Notes under the pieces: generated by a model | The model's input: only the letters and a program-made list of their open reading frames with translations | What the model was told of the DNA's origin: nothing | Databases searched by the model: none | Translations under genes and position numbers: made by a program | Shown: positions 9,882 to 17,701 of the stretch, in pieces | Layout: every line of letters begins with the position of its first letter | Numbering within the stretch: the first letter of the stretch is position 1 | Assembly: GCF_000737325.1 (NCBI RefSeq) | Contig: NZ_CP011125.1 | Span: 4,650,001-4,714,000, forward strand | Reading direction: 5' to 3' | Length of the DNA stretch: 64,000 nt | Origin: Sandaracinus amylolyticus | GTDB lineage: Bacteria > Myxococcota_A > Polyangia > Polyangiales > Sandaracinaceae

Positions 9882-10601
9882 GTGCGCGCGCGCCTCGCTG
9901 GAAACGCGCTGATCACGTTCTCCTGGACGGGCGTGATGTGCTCGTACGCGCTCGGCTATCAAGCCGTGCATCGAGACGCGAAGGCGCTCGAGCGCCACAC
10001 GCGGCTCTGGGCGCAGGGCCTCGCGCGCGGCTGGGGCATGGAGGTCGAGGCGCACGACGTCGATCGCGTCCCGCGTGATCGACCGTGCGTGCTGCTCGCG
10101 AACCACCAGAGCCACGCCGACGTCGTCGCGCTCTTCCTCGCGCTGCCGGTGCTCCCGGTGTTCCTCGCGAAGCGCGAGCTCCAGGCGGTGCCGCTCTTCG
10201 GTCGGATCATGGAGACCGGCGGGCACGTGTTCATCGATCGCGCGAAGCACGATCGCGCGATCGAGACGATCGACGACGCCGCGCGTCGCTTGCGCCCGGG
10301 CAACCCGCTGCTCGTGTTCCCCGAGGGCACGCGGGGCGCGCGCCTCGAGGTGCAGCGCTTCAAGAAGGGCGGCTTCCACCTCGCGCGGAAGGCGGGCGTC
10401 CCGATCGTGCCGGTCGGCATCCGCGGCTCGCGCGCGGTCTGGCCGCGCGAGGCCGCGGCGGCCGTGCCGGGGCGCGTCGTGATCCACGTCGGCGAGCCGA
10501 TCCCGCCGGAGGTCGTCACGTCGTCGCCGCTCGACACGCTGATGGACGACGTGCGCGAGCGCATCAGCGAGCTCTCGGCGCTCCCGATCGCCGAGCGCTG
10601 A
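9882..10601 (+). CDS. 1-acyl-sn-glycerol-3-phosphate acyltransferase (PlsC family)
   Basis: 239 residues. It has the acyltransferase HX4D motif as H75-QSHA-D80, the glycerophosphate-binding FPEGTR at 146-151 and the later VPIVPVGIRGS block, all in the right order and spacing for PlsC. The predicted reaction is transfer of a fatty acyl group from acyl-ACP or acyl-CoA to lysophosphatidate at the inner membrane. An N-terminal hydrophobic stretch (ALITFSWTGVMCSYALGY) serves as anchor. The GTG at 9882 is chosen because it precedes that anchor; the longer in-frame extension upstream runs antisense through the neighbouring gene. The acceptor could be another lysolipid. Confidence 0.85.
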   Translation: MRARLAGNALITFSWTGVMCSYALGYQAVHRDAKALERHTRLWAQGLARGWGMEVEAHDVDRVPRDRPCVLLANHQSHADVVALFLALPVLPVFLAKRELQAVPLFGRIMETGGHVFIDRAKHDRAIETIDDAARRLRPGNPLLVFPEGTRGARLEVQRFKKGGFHLARKAGVPIVPVGIRGSRAVWPREAAAAVPGRVVIHVGEPIPPEVVTSSPLDTLMDDVRERISELSALPIAER

Positions 10602-10691
10602 TCGTCGGGACCGATTCCAGGCCGGCTCGCGCTGCCCGCGCGACCCGTTGCGTCGCGCGACGTCGGGCGCGCGCTGCTCTGCGCACCGCCG

Positions 10692-10985
10692 AGCCGATGG
10701 CACCCCACCTCGAGCTGGTCCGCGGAGTCGCCGAACCGAATGGACCCCGGCTCGAGCTGGGTCGAAATCGGTTCGAACCGAATGGACCCCGGCTCGAGCT
10801 GGGTCGAAATCGGTTCGAACCGAATGGACCCCGGCTCGAGCTGGGTCGAAATCGGTTTGGGTGCCCGCGGACCCGGCTCGAGCTGGGTCGAAATCGGTTT
10901 GGGTGCCCGCGGACCCGGCTCGAGCTGGGTCGAAATCGGTTTGGGTGCCCGCGGACCCGGCTCGAGCTGGGTCGAAATCGGTTCG
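10692..10985. repeat. Seven-unit 42-bp tandem repeat array
   Basis: This fills most of the 397-bp gap between the convergent PlsC and M18 genes. The core GGCTCGAGCTGGGTCGAAAT recurs every 42 bp exactly, with CTCGAG at 10709, 10751, 10793, 10835, 10877, 10919 and 10961. Unit 1 is degenerate. Units 2-4 share the flank AACCGAATGGACCCC and units 5-7 share TTTGGGTGCCCGCGGACCC, so two sub-families sit side by side. Unit boundaries contain the palindrome CGGTTCGAACCG. The period is divisible by three, so frames stay open across it, but no start or ribosome site makes it look coding. Confidence 0.92.
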
Positions 10986-10998
10986 AGTCGCGGATGAG

Positions 10999-12312
10999 TC
11001 AGCTGTGCGCGGTGAAGAACGCGCGCATCACCGCGATCATCTTCGCGACGTCGGCCGCGCCGCTCATCTCGCGGCACGAGTGCATCGAGAGCATCGGGTT
11101 GCCGACGTCGACCACCCGCATGCCGAGCCCTGCCGCGGTGATCGGCCCGATGGTGCTGCCGCACGCGAGATCGGTGCGGGTCACGAAGCGCTGCGGCGTC
11201 ACGTCCGCCTCGGCGCACCACATCTCGAAGCGCGCCTGGCCCTCGGCGTCGGTCGCGTAGCGCTGGTTCGCGTTCGACTTGATCACCGGGCCGCCGCCGA
11301 GCTGCGGCTGGTGCTGGGGCTCGTGCTTGTCCGCGTAGTTCGGATGCAGCGCGTGCGCCATGTCGGCCGACACGAAGAACGAGCGCGCGAGCGCGCGCGG
11401 CAGCGCATCGCGCGACGACTTCGGGTGCGCCTCGCAGACGCGTGTGAGCACGTCGCGCAGGAAGGGCCCGTCCGCGCCCTGTGCGCTCATGCTCCCGACC
11501 TCCTCGTGGTCGAAGAGGAACACGCCGCGCGTGACGTGCGGCGCCGCGGGCGCGTCGAGCAGCGCGGCGAGCGACGCGTGGCACGACGCGAGGTTGTCGA
11601 GGCGCGGCGCGAACACGTACTCGCCGCGCACGCCGCCGCGCGTCGCGGGCACGACGTCGTACGCGCAGAGCTCGAACGCGAGCACGTCGCCCGCGGCGAG
11701 GCTCTCTCCGTCGCGACGCACCGCGTCCGCGAGGAGCGCCTTGAAGTCGAGCGCGCCGCCCGACTCGAGCGCGAGCAGCGGGACCATGTGGCTCTGCGCG
11801 TTGAGCACGAGCCCCTCGGTGTTCACCGCGCGATCGAGGTGGATCGCGAGGCTCGGCACGCGCAGCATCGCGCGGTCGAAGCGCACGAGGCGCGCGTCGA
11901 GCGCGTTGCCCGCGCGCACCATCACGCGACCGGCGAGCGCGAGGTCGCGATCGAGCCAGGTGTAGAGCAGCACGCCGCCGTAGATCTCGACGCCGATCTG
12001 GTGCTGCCCCGAGCGCTTGAGCTGCGCGTTCGGCTTCACGCGCAGGTTCGGCGAGTCGGTGTGCGCGCCGATCAGGCGGAACCCCGCGGTCTCGGGCGCG
12101 GCATCGCCGATCTCCAGCGCCGCGATCGACGATCCCGCGCGCACGACGTACACGCGATCGCCGGGCTTCACGCTCCAGCTCTCGGCCTCGTCGAGGCGGC
12201 GATAGCCCGCGGTCTCGAGCCGCCGGATCGTCTCGCCGACCGCGTGCCAGGGCGTCGGCGACGCGTTCACGTACGAGATCAGATCGTCGGCGGGATCGAG
12301 TGCGGCGTTCAT
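10999..12312 (-). CDS. M18 family aspartyl aminopeptidase
   Basis: 437 residues, the usual M18 length. Metal-binding motifs are IGAHTDSPNLR (H84, D86), FDHEEVGS in the middle and SADMAHALHPNY further on, plus the C-terminal NPMLSMHSCREM block with its conserved histidine. The family releases N-terminal Asp or Glu from peptides in the cytoplasm, using two zinc ions in a large tetrahedral assembly. The ATG at 12312 gives MNAALDPADDLISYVNASP, the typical N-terminus. The stop lies 14 bp from the 42-bp repeat array. It is divergent from the PEGA gene. Confidence 0.93.
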   Translation of the reverse strand: MNAALDPADDLISYVNASPTPWHAVGETIRRLETAGYRRLDEAESWSVKPGDRVYVVRAGSSIAALEIGDAAPETAGFRLIGAHTDSPNLRVKPNAQLKRSGQHQIGVEIYGGVLLYTWLDRDLALAGRVMVRAGNALDARLVRFDRAMLRVPSLAIHLDRAVNTEGLVLNAQSHMVPLLALESGGALDFKALLADAVRRDGESLAAGDVLAFELCAYDVVPATRGGVRGEYVFAPRLDNLASCHASLAALLDAPAAPHVTRGVFLFDHEEVGSMSAQGADGPFLRDVLTRVCEAHPKSSRDALPRALARSFFVSADMAHALHPNYADKHEPQHQPQLGGGPVIKSNANQRYATDAEGQARFEMWCAEADVTPQRFVTRTDLACGSTIGPITAAGLGMRVVDVGNPMLSMHSCREMSGAADVAKMIAVMRAFFTAHS

Positions 12313-12369
12313 CGTCGCGGGAGGGTAGCAAACCGTCGTGGTGGATCTCGCGTCGTGATCGCCCGTACG

Positions 12370-13098
12370 ATGAGGCGCGTGCTCGCCCTTCGTGCTGCGC
12401 TCGTCGCGTTCCTCGGCGTGCTCGTGTGGTCCGCGCCGGTCGACGCGCAGCGACGTCGCACTCCACGCGCGCCCGCGCAGGGCACGCTCGCGCTGCAGGC
12501 GACGCAAGCGGGCGCCGAGGTGTTCGTCGACGAGCAGCCGGTCGGCACCACGCCGCTCGATCCGATCACGCTCGCGCCGGGCTCGCACACCGTGCGCGTG
12601 CGCATGGCCGGCTACACCGAGTTCACCGACGTCGTGCACGTCGCGGCCGGGCAGCGGACCGAGGTCTCGGTCGAGCTGTTCCCTCTGTCGCAGGTGCTCG
12701 CGGTCACGACCGAGCCGCCGGGCGCGCACGTCTACGTCGACGGCGACTTCATGGGCGACACGCCGGTCGAGTTCGATCTGCTCGAGGGCGCGCACTCGCT
12801 GCGCGTCGCGCATCGCGGCTACGCCGACGTGGTGCGGCAGATCGAAGCGCGCGCCGGCACGCGCGAGGAGCTGCAGCTGACGCTCGAGGCGCTGCCGCCC
12901 GAGATGCTGTCGGACACGCCGGACACGACCGAGTGGTACGAGGAGCCGGTCACGTGGATCGCGATCGGCGGCGGCGCGGTGGCGATCGCGGTGGCGATCA
13001 CGGTGATCGCGGTCGTCACGACGAGCGAGCAGGGCTCCGAGCTGCAGTCGTTCTGCGAGCTGCCCGGCGGGTGCTTCCGCGTCGAGACGCCGTGGTGA
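12370..13098 (+). CDS. Double PEGA-domain protein, exported and membrane anchored
   Basis: 242 residues: signal peptide (ends APVDAQ), then two PEGA domains at about residues 37-102 and 106-170. Each has the diagnostic AEVFVDEQPVGTTPL or AHVYVDGDFMGDTPV strand and a GSHTVRV or AHSLRVAHRGY strand. A transmembrane helix follows at about 197-217, then a short Cys-containing tail. PEGA domains are surface or periplasmic beta-sandwich modules common in myxobacteria; the ligand is unknown. An alternative GTG start lies 15 bases upstream at 12355. Confidence 0.85.
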   Translation: MRRVLALRAALVAFLGVLVWSAPVDAQRRRTPRAPAQGTLALQATQAGAEVFVDEQPVGTTPLDPITLAPGSHTVRVRMAGYTEFTDVVHVAAGQRTEVSVELFPLSQVLAVTTEPPGAHVYVDGDFMGDTPVEFDLLEGAHSLRVAHRGYADVVRQIEARAGTREELQLTLEALPPEMLSDTPDTTEWYEEPVTWIAIGGGAVAIAVAITVIAVVTTSEQGSELQSFCELPGGCFRVETPW

Positions 13099-13110
13099 TC
13101 TCCAAACCTC

Positions 13111-13286
13111 GGCTCGGCCACGGCGGGTCCTTCCTCCGCGTGCTCCGCACGCTCCCGTGCGGCCCCTCCGCGGCCGAGCACTCCCATCGAGGTGAGCAAA
13201 ATCGGCTCGGCCACGGCGGGCCCTCCCGTCCGCGTGCTCCGCACGCTCCCGTGCGGCCCCTCCGCGGCCGAGCACTCCCATCGAGG
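13111..13286 (+). repeat. Tandem pair of 82-83 bp hairpin-forming repeats
   Basis: Two near-identical copies (13111-13192 and 13204-13286) sit between the PEGA and enoyl-CoA hydratase genes. Each holds a nested structure: outer arms GCTCGGCC/GGCCGAGC and inner arms CCGCACG/CGTGCGG with a four-base loop. The copies differ mainly by a short indel in the GGGTCCTTCC/GGGCCCTCCCG stretch. The place and symmetry suit duplicated terminators after the PEGA gene or a REP-like element. Confidence 0.8.
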
Positions 13287-13324
13287 CTTGACCGGTTCGC
13301 GCCGCGCGGGGTAGGGCGCGCGGG

Positions 13325-14146
13325 ATGACGAACCAGGTCGAGCGCGAGATCGAGACGGCGGGTGGATCGGTGGGCGTGCGCGCGGAGCGCCGTGGCGCGC
13401 TCGCGATCTGGACGATCGATCGTCCCGATCGCCGCAACGCGCTGTCGCGATCGGTGGTGCGCGAGCTCGGTCGGCTCGCGCGCGAGGGCGCGAAGGATCC
13501 GACGCTGCGCGCGGTGATCGTGACCGGCGCGGGCGATCAGGCGTTCTGCGCGGGCGCGGATCTCAAGGAGCGCCAGGGCATGGTCGAGGAAGAGGTGCGC
13601 GACTTCCTCAGCCTCTATCGCGTCTCGCTGCGCGATCTCGATCGGCTGCCGGTGCCGGTGATCGCGGCGATCGACGGAGTCGCGTTCGGCGGCGGGCTCG
13701 AGCTGGCGCTCGCGTGTGATCTGCGCATCGCGTCGCGCACGTCGCAGCTCGGGCTCACCGAGACCTCGCTCGGGATCATCCCGGGGGCCGGCGGCACGCA
13801 GCGCCTGACGCGCGAGCTCGGACCGGCGCGCGCGAAGGAGCTGATCCTCTTCGCGCGTCGCCTGAGCGCCGAGGAGGCACTCGCCTATGGGATCGTGCAG
13901 CGCCTCGCCGCGCCCGAGCAGCGCGCGCTCGACGCCGCGATCGAGTGGGCGCAGCCGCTGCTCACCGGCGCGCCGATCGCGATCTCCGCGGCGCTCACCG
14001 CGATCGACGCGGCCGCCGATCAGCCGCTCGAAGAAGGGCTCTCGATCGAGCGGCTCTGCTACGAGCGCACGCTCGCGTCGAAGGATCGCCTCGAGGCGCT
14101 CGCGGCGTTCGCGCACAAGCGCAAGCCGGTGTTCAAGGGCGAGTAG
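13325..14146 (+). CDS. Enoyl-CoA hydratase/isomerase (crotonase family)
   Basis: 273 residues. Crotonase features in order: IDRPDRRNAL near residues 31-40, the oxyanion-hole segment CAGADLK (75-81) and DGVAFGGGLELALACD. Both catalytic glutamates of true hydratases are present, E126 (GGGLE) and E146 (LTETSLG), spaced 20 residues apart as in the rat enzyme. PGAGGTQRL follows. Syn-hydration of trans-2-enoyl-CoA in fatty-acid or amino-acid breakdown is therefore likely; leucine-pathway methylglutaconyl-CoA hydratase is an alternative. No beta-oxidation partner is adjacent. Its 3' end overlaps the convergent membrane TPR gene by 14 bp. Confidence 0.9.
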   Translation: MTNQVEREIETAGGSVGVRAERRGALAIWTIDRPDRRNALSRSVVRELGRLAREGAKDPTLRAVIVTGAGDQAFCAGADLKERQGMVEEEVRDFLSLYRVSLRDLDRLPVPVIAAIDGVAFGGGLELALACDLRIASRTSQLGLTETSLGIIPGAGGTQRLTRELGPARAKELILFARRLSAEEALAYGIVQRLAAPEQRALDAAIEWAQPLLTGAPIAISAALTAIDAAADQPLEEGLSIERLCYERTLASKDRLEALAAFAHKRKPVFKGE

Positions 14147-15851
14147 CCTCTTCGGTCTCGCTGGGAGCGCGCGCAGGCGAGGGCACGGCCTCGTCCTCGG
14201 CGCGCTCCCGGGCCCGCTCGCGCTCGACGTAGCGGATGACCTCGGGGATCACGGGGTTGCGGCCCATGCGCGAGAGATAGAAGCGCGCGAGCCACTCGTT
14301 GCCCTGCGTGAGCTGCACCTGCGCGGCGCGCTCGAGGCGCTCGTCGGAGATCGGCTCGATGTCGAGCGCGCGCGCCAGCGCGTAAGTGACTCCGTCGCGG
14401 TAGCCCAGCTGCGCCATCTCGCCCGCGAGCTCGCGCAGCGCGACGGGATCGTCCATGCGCACCATGAAGCGCTGCGCGGTGTCGGTCGCGCGCGACGGCG
14501 TGATGTCGCGGCGCGCTTCCTCGCGCAGGAGCAGCGCGGACATGAACGCGCCGTGCCCGAGGCGCAGCTGCGGCGCGATCTCGATCGCCTCCTGGTACGC
14601 GCGCAGCGCGCCGCGGTGATCGCCCGCGTCGCGGCGCACCTCACCGAGCTTCAGCCACGCGTAGAACGCGCGCGGCTGCGCCTGCACCGCGTGCTGCCAG
14701 AGCGCGAGATCGCTCGCCCACGCGCCCTCGTACGCGACCGTCCGGAGCGCGAGCGCGACGCACGCGAGCGCCGCGATCGCGACCACGACGCGGCTCGCGC
14801 GCAGCGCGTCGACGCACGCGCCGAGCACGAACGCGAGCCCGAGCAGCGGCAGCACGACGTAGCGGTCGTGCCACTGGAAGTGCAGAGGAAGGACGTTCGA
14901 GACGGGCGCGAGGAGCACCACGAACGCGATCATCCCGAAGAGCACGCGTCGCCCGATCTCGTGCTCGCGCGCGCGCCACGCGACGACGATCGTCGCGACG
15001 ATCACGCCGCACCCGACGAGCGTCCGGGCGAGGCTCGGCGCCTCCTCGCGGGCGAGCGGGTAGATGGGCGAGACCGAGGCGGGCCAGAGCGCGGTCGCGA
15101 GGTGGTGCGCGTACGTCGCGAGCACGAGCGAGGGCGAGCCGCCGGTGCGGATCATCTCGTTCTCGCTCCACAGCGCGACGACGATCGCCGCGAGCCCCGC
15201 CCCGACGACGAGCGAGGGCAGCTGCGCGATCAGCGCGCTCCGCGCGTCACGCTTGCGCAGCAGCACGTCCGCGGCGAACAGCACGATCGGCAGCGGCAGC
15301 ACGATCGTCTTGGTGAGCGCCGCGAGCACGTACAGGACGCGCGAGATCCACGCGTCGCGATCGCGCCAGCGCTCCGAGCGCAGATGCGCGATCGCGCTGC
15401 CCGCTGCGAGCGCGACGGCGAGCACGTCCTTGCGCCCGGTCGCCCACGTCACGGCCTCGACCTGCACCGGATGCAGCCCGAAGAAGAGCGTCGCGATCAC
15501 CGCCGGCACGAGCGCGAGCCCGAGCTTCCGGAACAGCGCGAGCACGAGCAGCAGCGCGCCGCACCACAGCGCGAGCGACACGGCGTGCACGACCGGCGCG
15601 CTCGGGCCCGCCCACGGCACGTCGATCCAGTACGAGAGGAGGTGCAGCGGCTGGTACGCCTCGAAGCGCGGCCCGCTCCACATGCGCACGAGCGCGTCCC
15701 ACGAGACGTGGCGCGCGTCGGCGTTCTCGACGAGGAAGCGCCCGTCGTCCCAGCTCTCCACGAGCCCGCCGCCCACGCCGCGCGCGAACGTCGCGATCGC
15801 CGCGACGACCACGACCGCGCGCGCGATCCACTCGTCGCGCGTCTTCGTCAT
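14133..15851 (-). CDS. Multi-pass membrane protein with C-terminal TPR region (TMTC-like)
   Basis: 572 residues. About ten hydrophobic helices span residues 10-390. An early GLVESWDDGRFLVEN segment is like the acidic first loop of GT-C glycosyltransferases, and a FGLHPVQVEAVTWATGRKD motif is characteristic of TMTC/DUF1736-type proteins. The C-terminal 170 residues carry TPR-like helices (FYAWLKLGEVRRDAGDHRGAL, then ALARALDIEP). Eukaryotic TMTC proteins are O-mannosyltransferases, and bacterial relatives are presumed envelope glycosyltransferases; activity here is inference. The start codon overlaps the stop of the upstream AgmX-type gene by ATGA. Confidence 0.75.
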   Translation of the reverse strand: MTKTRDEWIARAVVVVAAIATFARGVGGGLVESWDDGRFLVENADARHVSWDALVRMWSGPRFEAYQPLHLLSYWIDVPWAGPSAPVVHAVSLALWCGALLLVLALFRKLGLALVPAVIATLFFGLHPVQVEAVTWATGRKDVLAVALAAGSAIAHLRSERWRDRDAWISRVLYVLAALTKTIVLPLPIVLFAADVLLRKRDARSALIAQLPSLVVGAGLAAIVVALWSENEMIRTGGSPSLVLATYAHHLATALWPASVSPIYPLAREEAPSLARTLVGCGVIVATIVVAWRAREHEIGRRVLFGMIAFVVLLAPVSNVLPLHFQWHDRYVVLPLLGLAFVLGACVDALRASRVVVAIAALACVALALRTVAYEGAWASDLALWQHAVQAQPRAFYAWLKLGEVRRDAGDHRGALRAYQEAIEIAPQLRLGHGAFMSALLLREEARRDITPSRATDTAQRFMVRMDDPVALRELAGEMAQLGYRDGVTYALARALDIEPISDERLERAAQVQLTQGNEWLARFYLSRMGRNPVIPEVIRYVERERARERAEDEAVPSPARAPSETEEATRP

Positions 15852-16522
15852 TCGAGCGTGATCGGATAGCGCACGACCATCTCCGGCCCGTCGAAGCGGG
15901 GGAACTGGATCGCGCGCGCCGCGTCGCGGAGGCACTCGCCGCAGTCGCCGGTGGTCACGACGGCGGGCCCGCTGAGGCTCACCGCGGTCGCGCGTCCGGT
16001 GCCCGCGATCCGCAGCCCGAAGGTGAGCCGTCCGGTCACGGGATCGTCGCCGGCGGCGAGCACGAAGCAGCGGCGGATGCGTCCCATCGCGCCGTCGAAC
16101 GCCGCGTCGATCTCGGCGCCGCTCAGCTGCTCTTCGCCGCCGGTGCCCTCGCCGTCGATCACGCGCATCTCGCCTTCGCGCAGATCGTCGCCGGTGACCG
16201 CGTCGCCGCGCGGCACGCTCTCGGCGCTCGAGCCTTCGGCGCCGCGCGATCCGCGCCGCCCCGAGCGCCGTCCGCCGCGTCGCTTCGTCGTCTCTTCGGG
16301 CGCGGCGGCGACCTCGGTCGCGTCCGCGATCTCGACGACCTCCTCGGGCTCGCTCGGAGGCCCCCATCCGAGCGCGAGGTGCAGCGCGGCCGCTGCGCTG
16401 CCCCAGACCACCGTCGCCGCTGCGAACCCCGCGAGGAACCTCGACACGGCCGCGGGTCTACCACGACGTTTTCGGCCCTGCGAGCACGCATAGGCCTCGC
16501 TTGACCCCATCAGGAGGCTCAT
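15848..16522 (-). CDS. AgmX/PglI C-terminal-domain protein, single-pass membrane
   Basis: 224 residues: a short basic N-terminus, one transmembrane helix at about 28-48 (FLAGFAAATVVWGSAAAALH), an acidic then Arg/Gly-rich linker (KRRGGRRSGRRGSRG), and a C-terminal domain. That domain has the AgmX/PglI or TonB-C-like pattern: a first Cys in IRRCF, a beta strand GRLTFGLRIAGTGRA, a Cys pair GDCGEC and a closing FPRFDGPEMVVRYPI strand. These domains are typical of myxobacterial envelope and gliding-related proteins. An alternative GTG start at 16447 would begin just before the membrane helix. It overlaps the downstream membrane TPR gene and is divergent from the next gene. Confidence 0.78.
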   Translation of the reverse strand: MSLLMGSSEAYACSQGRKRRGRPAAVSRFLAGFAAATVVWGSAAAALHLALGWGPPSEPEEVVEIADATEVAAAPEETTKRRGGRRSGRRGSRGAEGSSAESVPRGDAVTGDDLREGEMRVIDGEGTGGEEQLSGAEIDAAFDGAMGRIRRCFVLAAGDDPVTGRLTFGLRIAGTGRATAVSLSGPAVVTTGDCGECLRDAARAIQFPRFDGPEMVVRYPITLE

Positions 16523-16537
16523 CTAGGGTCCGCCACC

Positions 16538-17302
16538 GTGTCGAGGCTCCAGGCTTTTTCGCTTCGAAATGCAACGACCTGCGCCTACCGTGCGCTCCCA
16601 CTGATGCTGGCGATCGCCTGCGTGGGTCTCGCGCCCACGATCGCTCGCGCGCAGGACGGTCCGCCCGAAGAGCACGAGGAGGCCGGCCGCTCGCGCGGCG
16701 GGCGCGCGTGGGGCGAAGAGGGCGGCGAGGGAGGCGAGGGCGCGCAGCGTCCCGCGTACCACCACTACGGTCAGGCCTTCGCGTCGCTCGGCGTCGGCGG
16801 CACGGTCCGCATCCTCGCGCACGCGGCGGTCTGCGATCCCGGCGTGCCTGGTCGCGAGGGCTGTCGCTTCTCGCCGCCGTACCTCCAGCTGCGCGGCGGC
16901 TGGTTCTTCGAAGGCGACGGTGATCTCCAGCACGGCGCCGGGCTCGGCATCGGGACGAACCTGACGCCCGACGGCACGGCGGGCCTCGGCATCGACGCGT
17001 TCGGCCAGTGGGTGCTCACGCCGAGCTACTTCCTCCGCTACTGGTTCGATCAGTGGTTCCAGCTGATGGGCCACTTCGGCGTGCCGCTCGCGCTCTCCGC
17101 GGTCACCGGCACGTCGCGTCAGGCGAGCACCGACTTCAACTGGGGCCTCGAGCTCCAGGTCGGCCTCGTCTTCAAGTTCCTCACCGGCCTCGGCGCGTAC
17201 GCCGCGGTGAACGGTGCGATGTTCTTCGCAGGCGACTCGATGGTGTGGCCGACCGTGAGCGGCGAGATCGGTCTGATGTTCGAGTACGAGGTGCTTCCGT
17301 GA
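16538..17302 (+). CDS. Putative outer-membrane beta-barrel protein
   Basis: 254 residues starting at a GTG, with a long signal region ending TIARAQD at about residue 39, then a Glu/Gly-rich linker. The remainder is rich in alternating hydrophobic/aromatic strands (PPYLQLRGGWFFEGDG, YFLRYWFDQWFQLMG, FNWGLELQVGLVFKF) and ends in a strand close to the C-terminus (GLMFEYEVLP), as expected for a small outer-membrane barrel. No family name recognised. GTGA overlap with the following lipoprotein gene implies co-translation. Confidence 0.72.
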   Translation: MSRLQAFSLRNATTCAYRALPLMLAIACVGLAPTIARAQDGPPEEHEEAGRSRGGRAWGEEGGEGGEGAQRPAYHHYGQAFASLGVGGTVRILAHAAVCDPGVPGREGCRFSPPYLQLRGGWFFEGDGDLQHGAGLGIGTNLTPDGTAGLGIDAFGQWVLTPSYFLRYWFDQWFQLMGHFGVPLALSAVTGTSRQASTDFNWGLELQVGLVFKFLTGLGAYAAVNGAMFFAGDSMVWPTVSGEIGLMFEYEVLP

Positions 17303-17700
17303 GCCCGCGCGCGAACTTCCTGCTGCGTGCAGCAGTGGTCCTGATCATGGCGATGTTCGTCGGCGCGCCGACGCCCGGCTACGTGTCGGGGTGCAGCAGC
17401 GGCGGGAGCAGCGTCGATCCGCAGGAGTACTGCCGCGGCTACAACGAGCGCACGTGCGCGCGCGATCGCGTCGCGGGTCGCCTCGACGAGCCGGGATACC
17501 AGGCGTGCGTCGGCCAGATCCCGTTGATGTGCTCGGGCTTCAACTTCGGCCCGGGGTGCAACCCGACGCAGTCGACGGTCGACGCGTGCTTCAGCGCGCT
17601 GGTCGATCCCATGCGCGTCGGCACCGACGACATCTCGCTCCCCGAGTGCCAAGCTGTGTGCGGTGGATCCGGCGGTGGTTTCGAACCGGAGGGGATCTGA
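17299..17700 (+). CDS. Small Cys-rich putative lipoprotein
   Basis: 133 residues from a GTG that overlaps the previous stop. A signal peptide ends in the lipobox-like VSGC at residues 29-32, followed by a Gly/Ser linker and a compact domain with eight further cysteines (for example EYCRGYNERTCARD, LMCSG, CQAVCGG), probably disulfide bonded in the periplasm or outer membrane. No named family. It lies in a four-gene forward run with the barrel protein, a larger lipoprotein and the GbsR regulator. Confidence 0.68.
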   Translation: MSPRANFLLRAAVVLIMAMFVGAPTPGYVSGCSSGGSSVDPQEYCRGYNERTCARDRVAGRLDEPGYQACVGQIPLMCSGFNFGPGCNPTQSTVDACFSALVDPMRVGTDDISLPECQAVCGGSGGGFEPEGI

Positions 17701-17701
17701 C

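Noticed and set aside
10776-10787. GGTTCGAACC resembling a tRNA T-loop
   Set aside because: It is part of the 42-bp repeat and palindromic. No acceptor stem, anticodon arm or D-arm can be drawn around it.
10692-10985. CRISPR array
   Set aside because: Units are contiguous with no variable spacers, and no cas gene is in the window. The same applies to the 43-bp array at 36301-36644.
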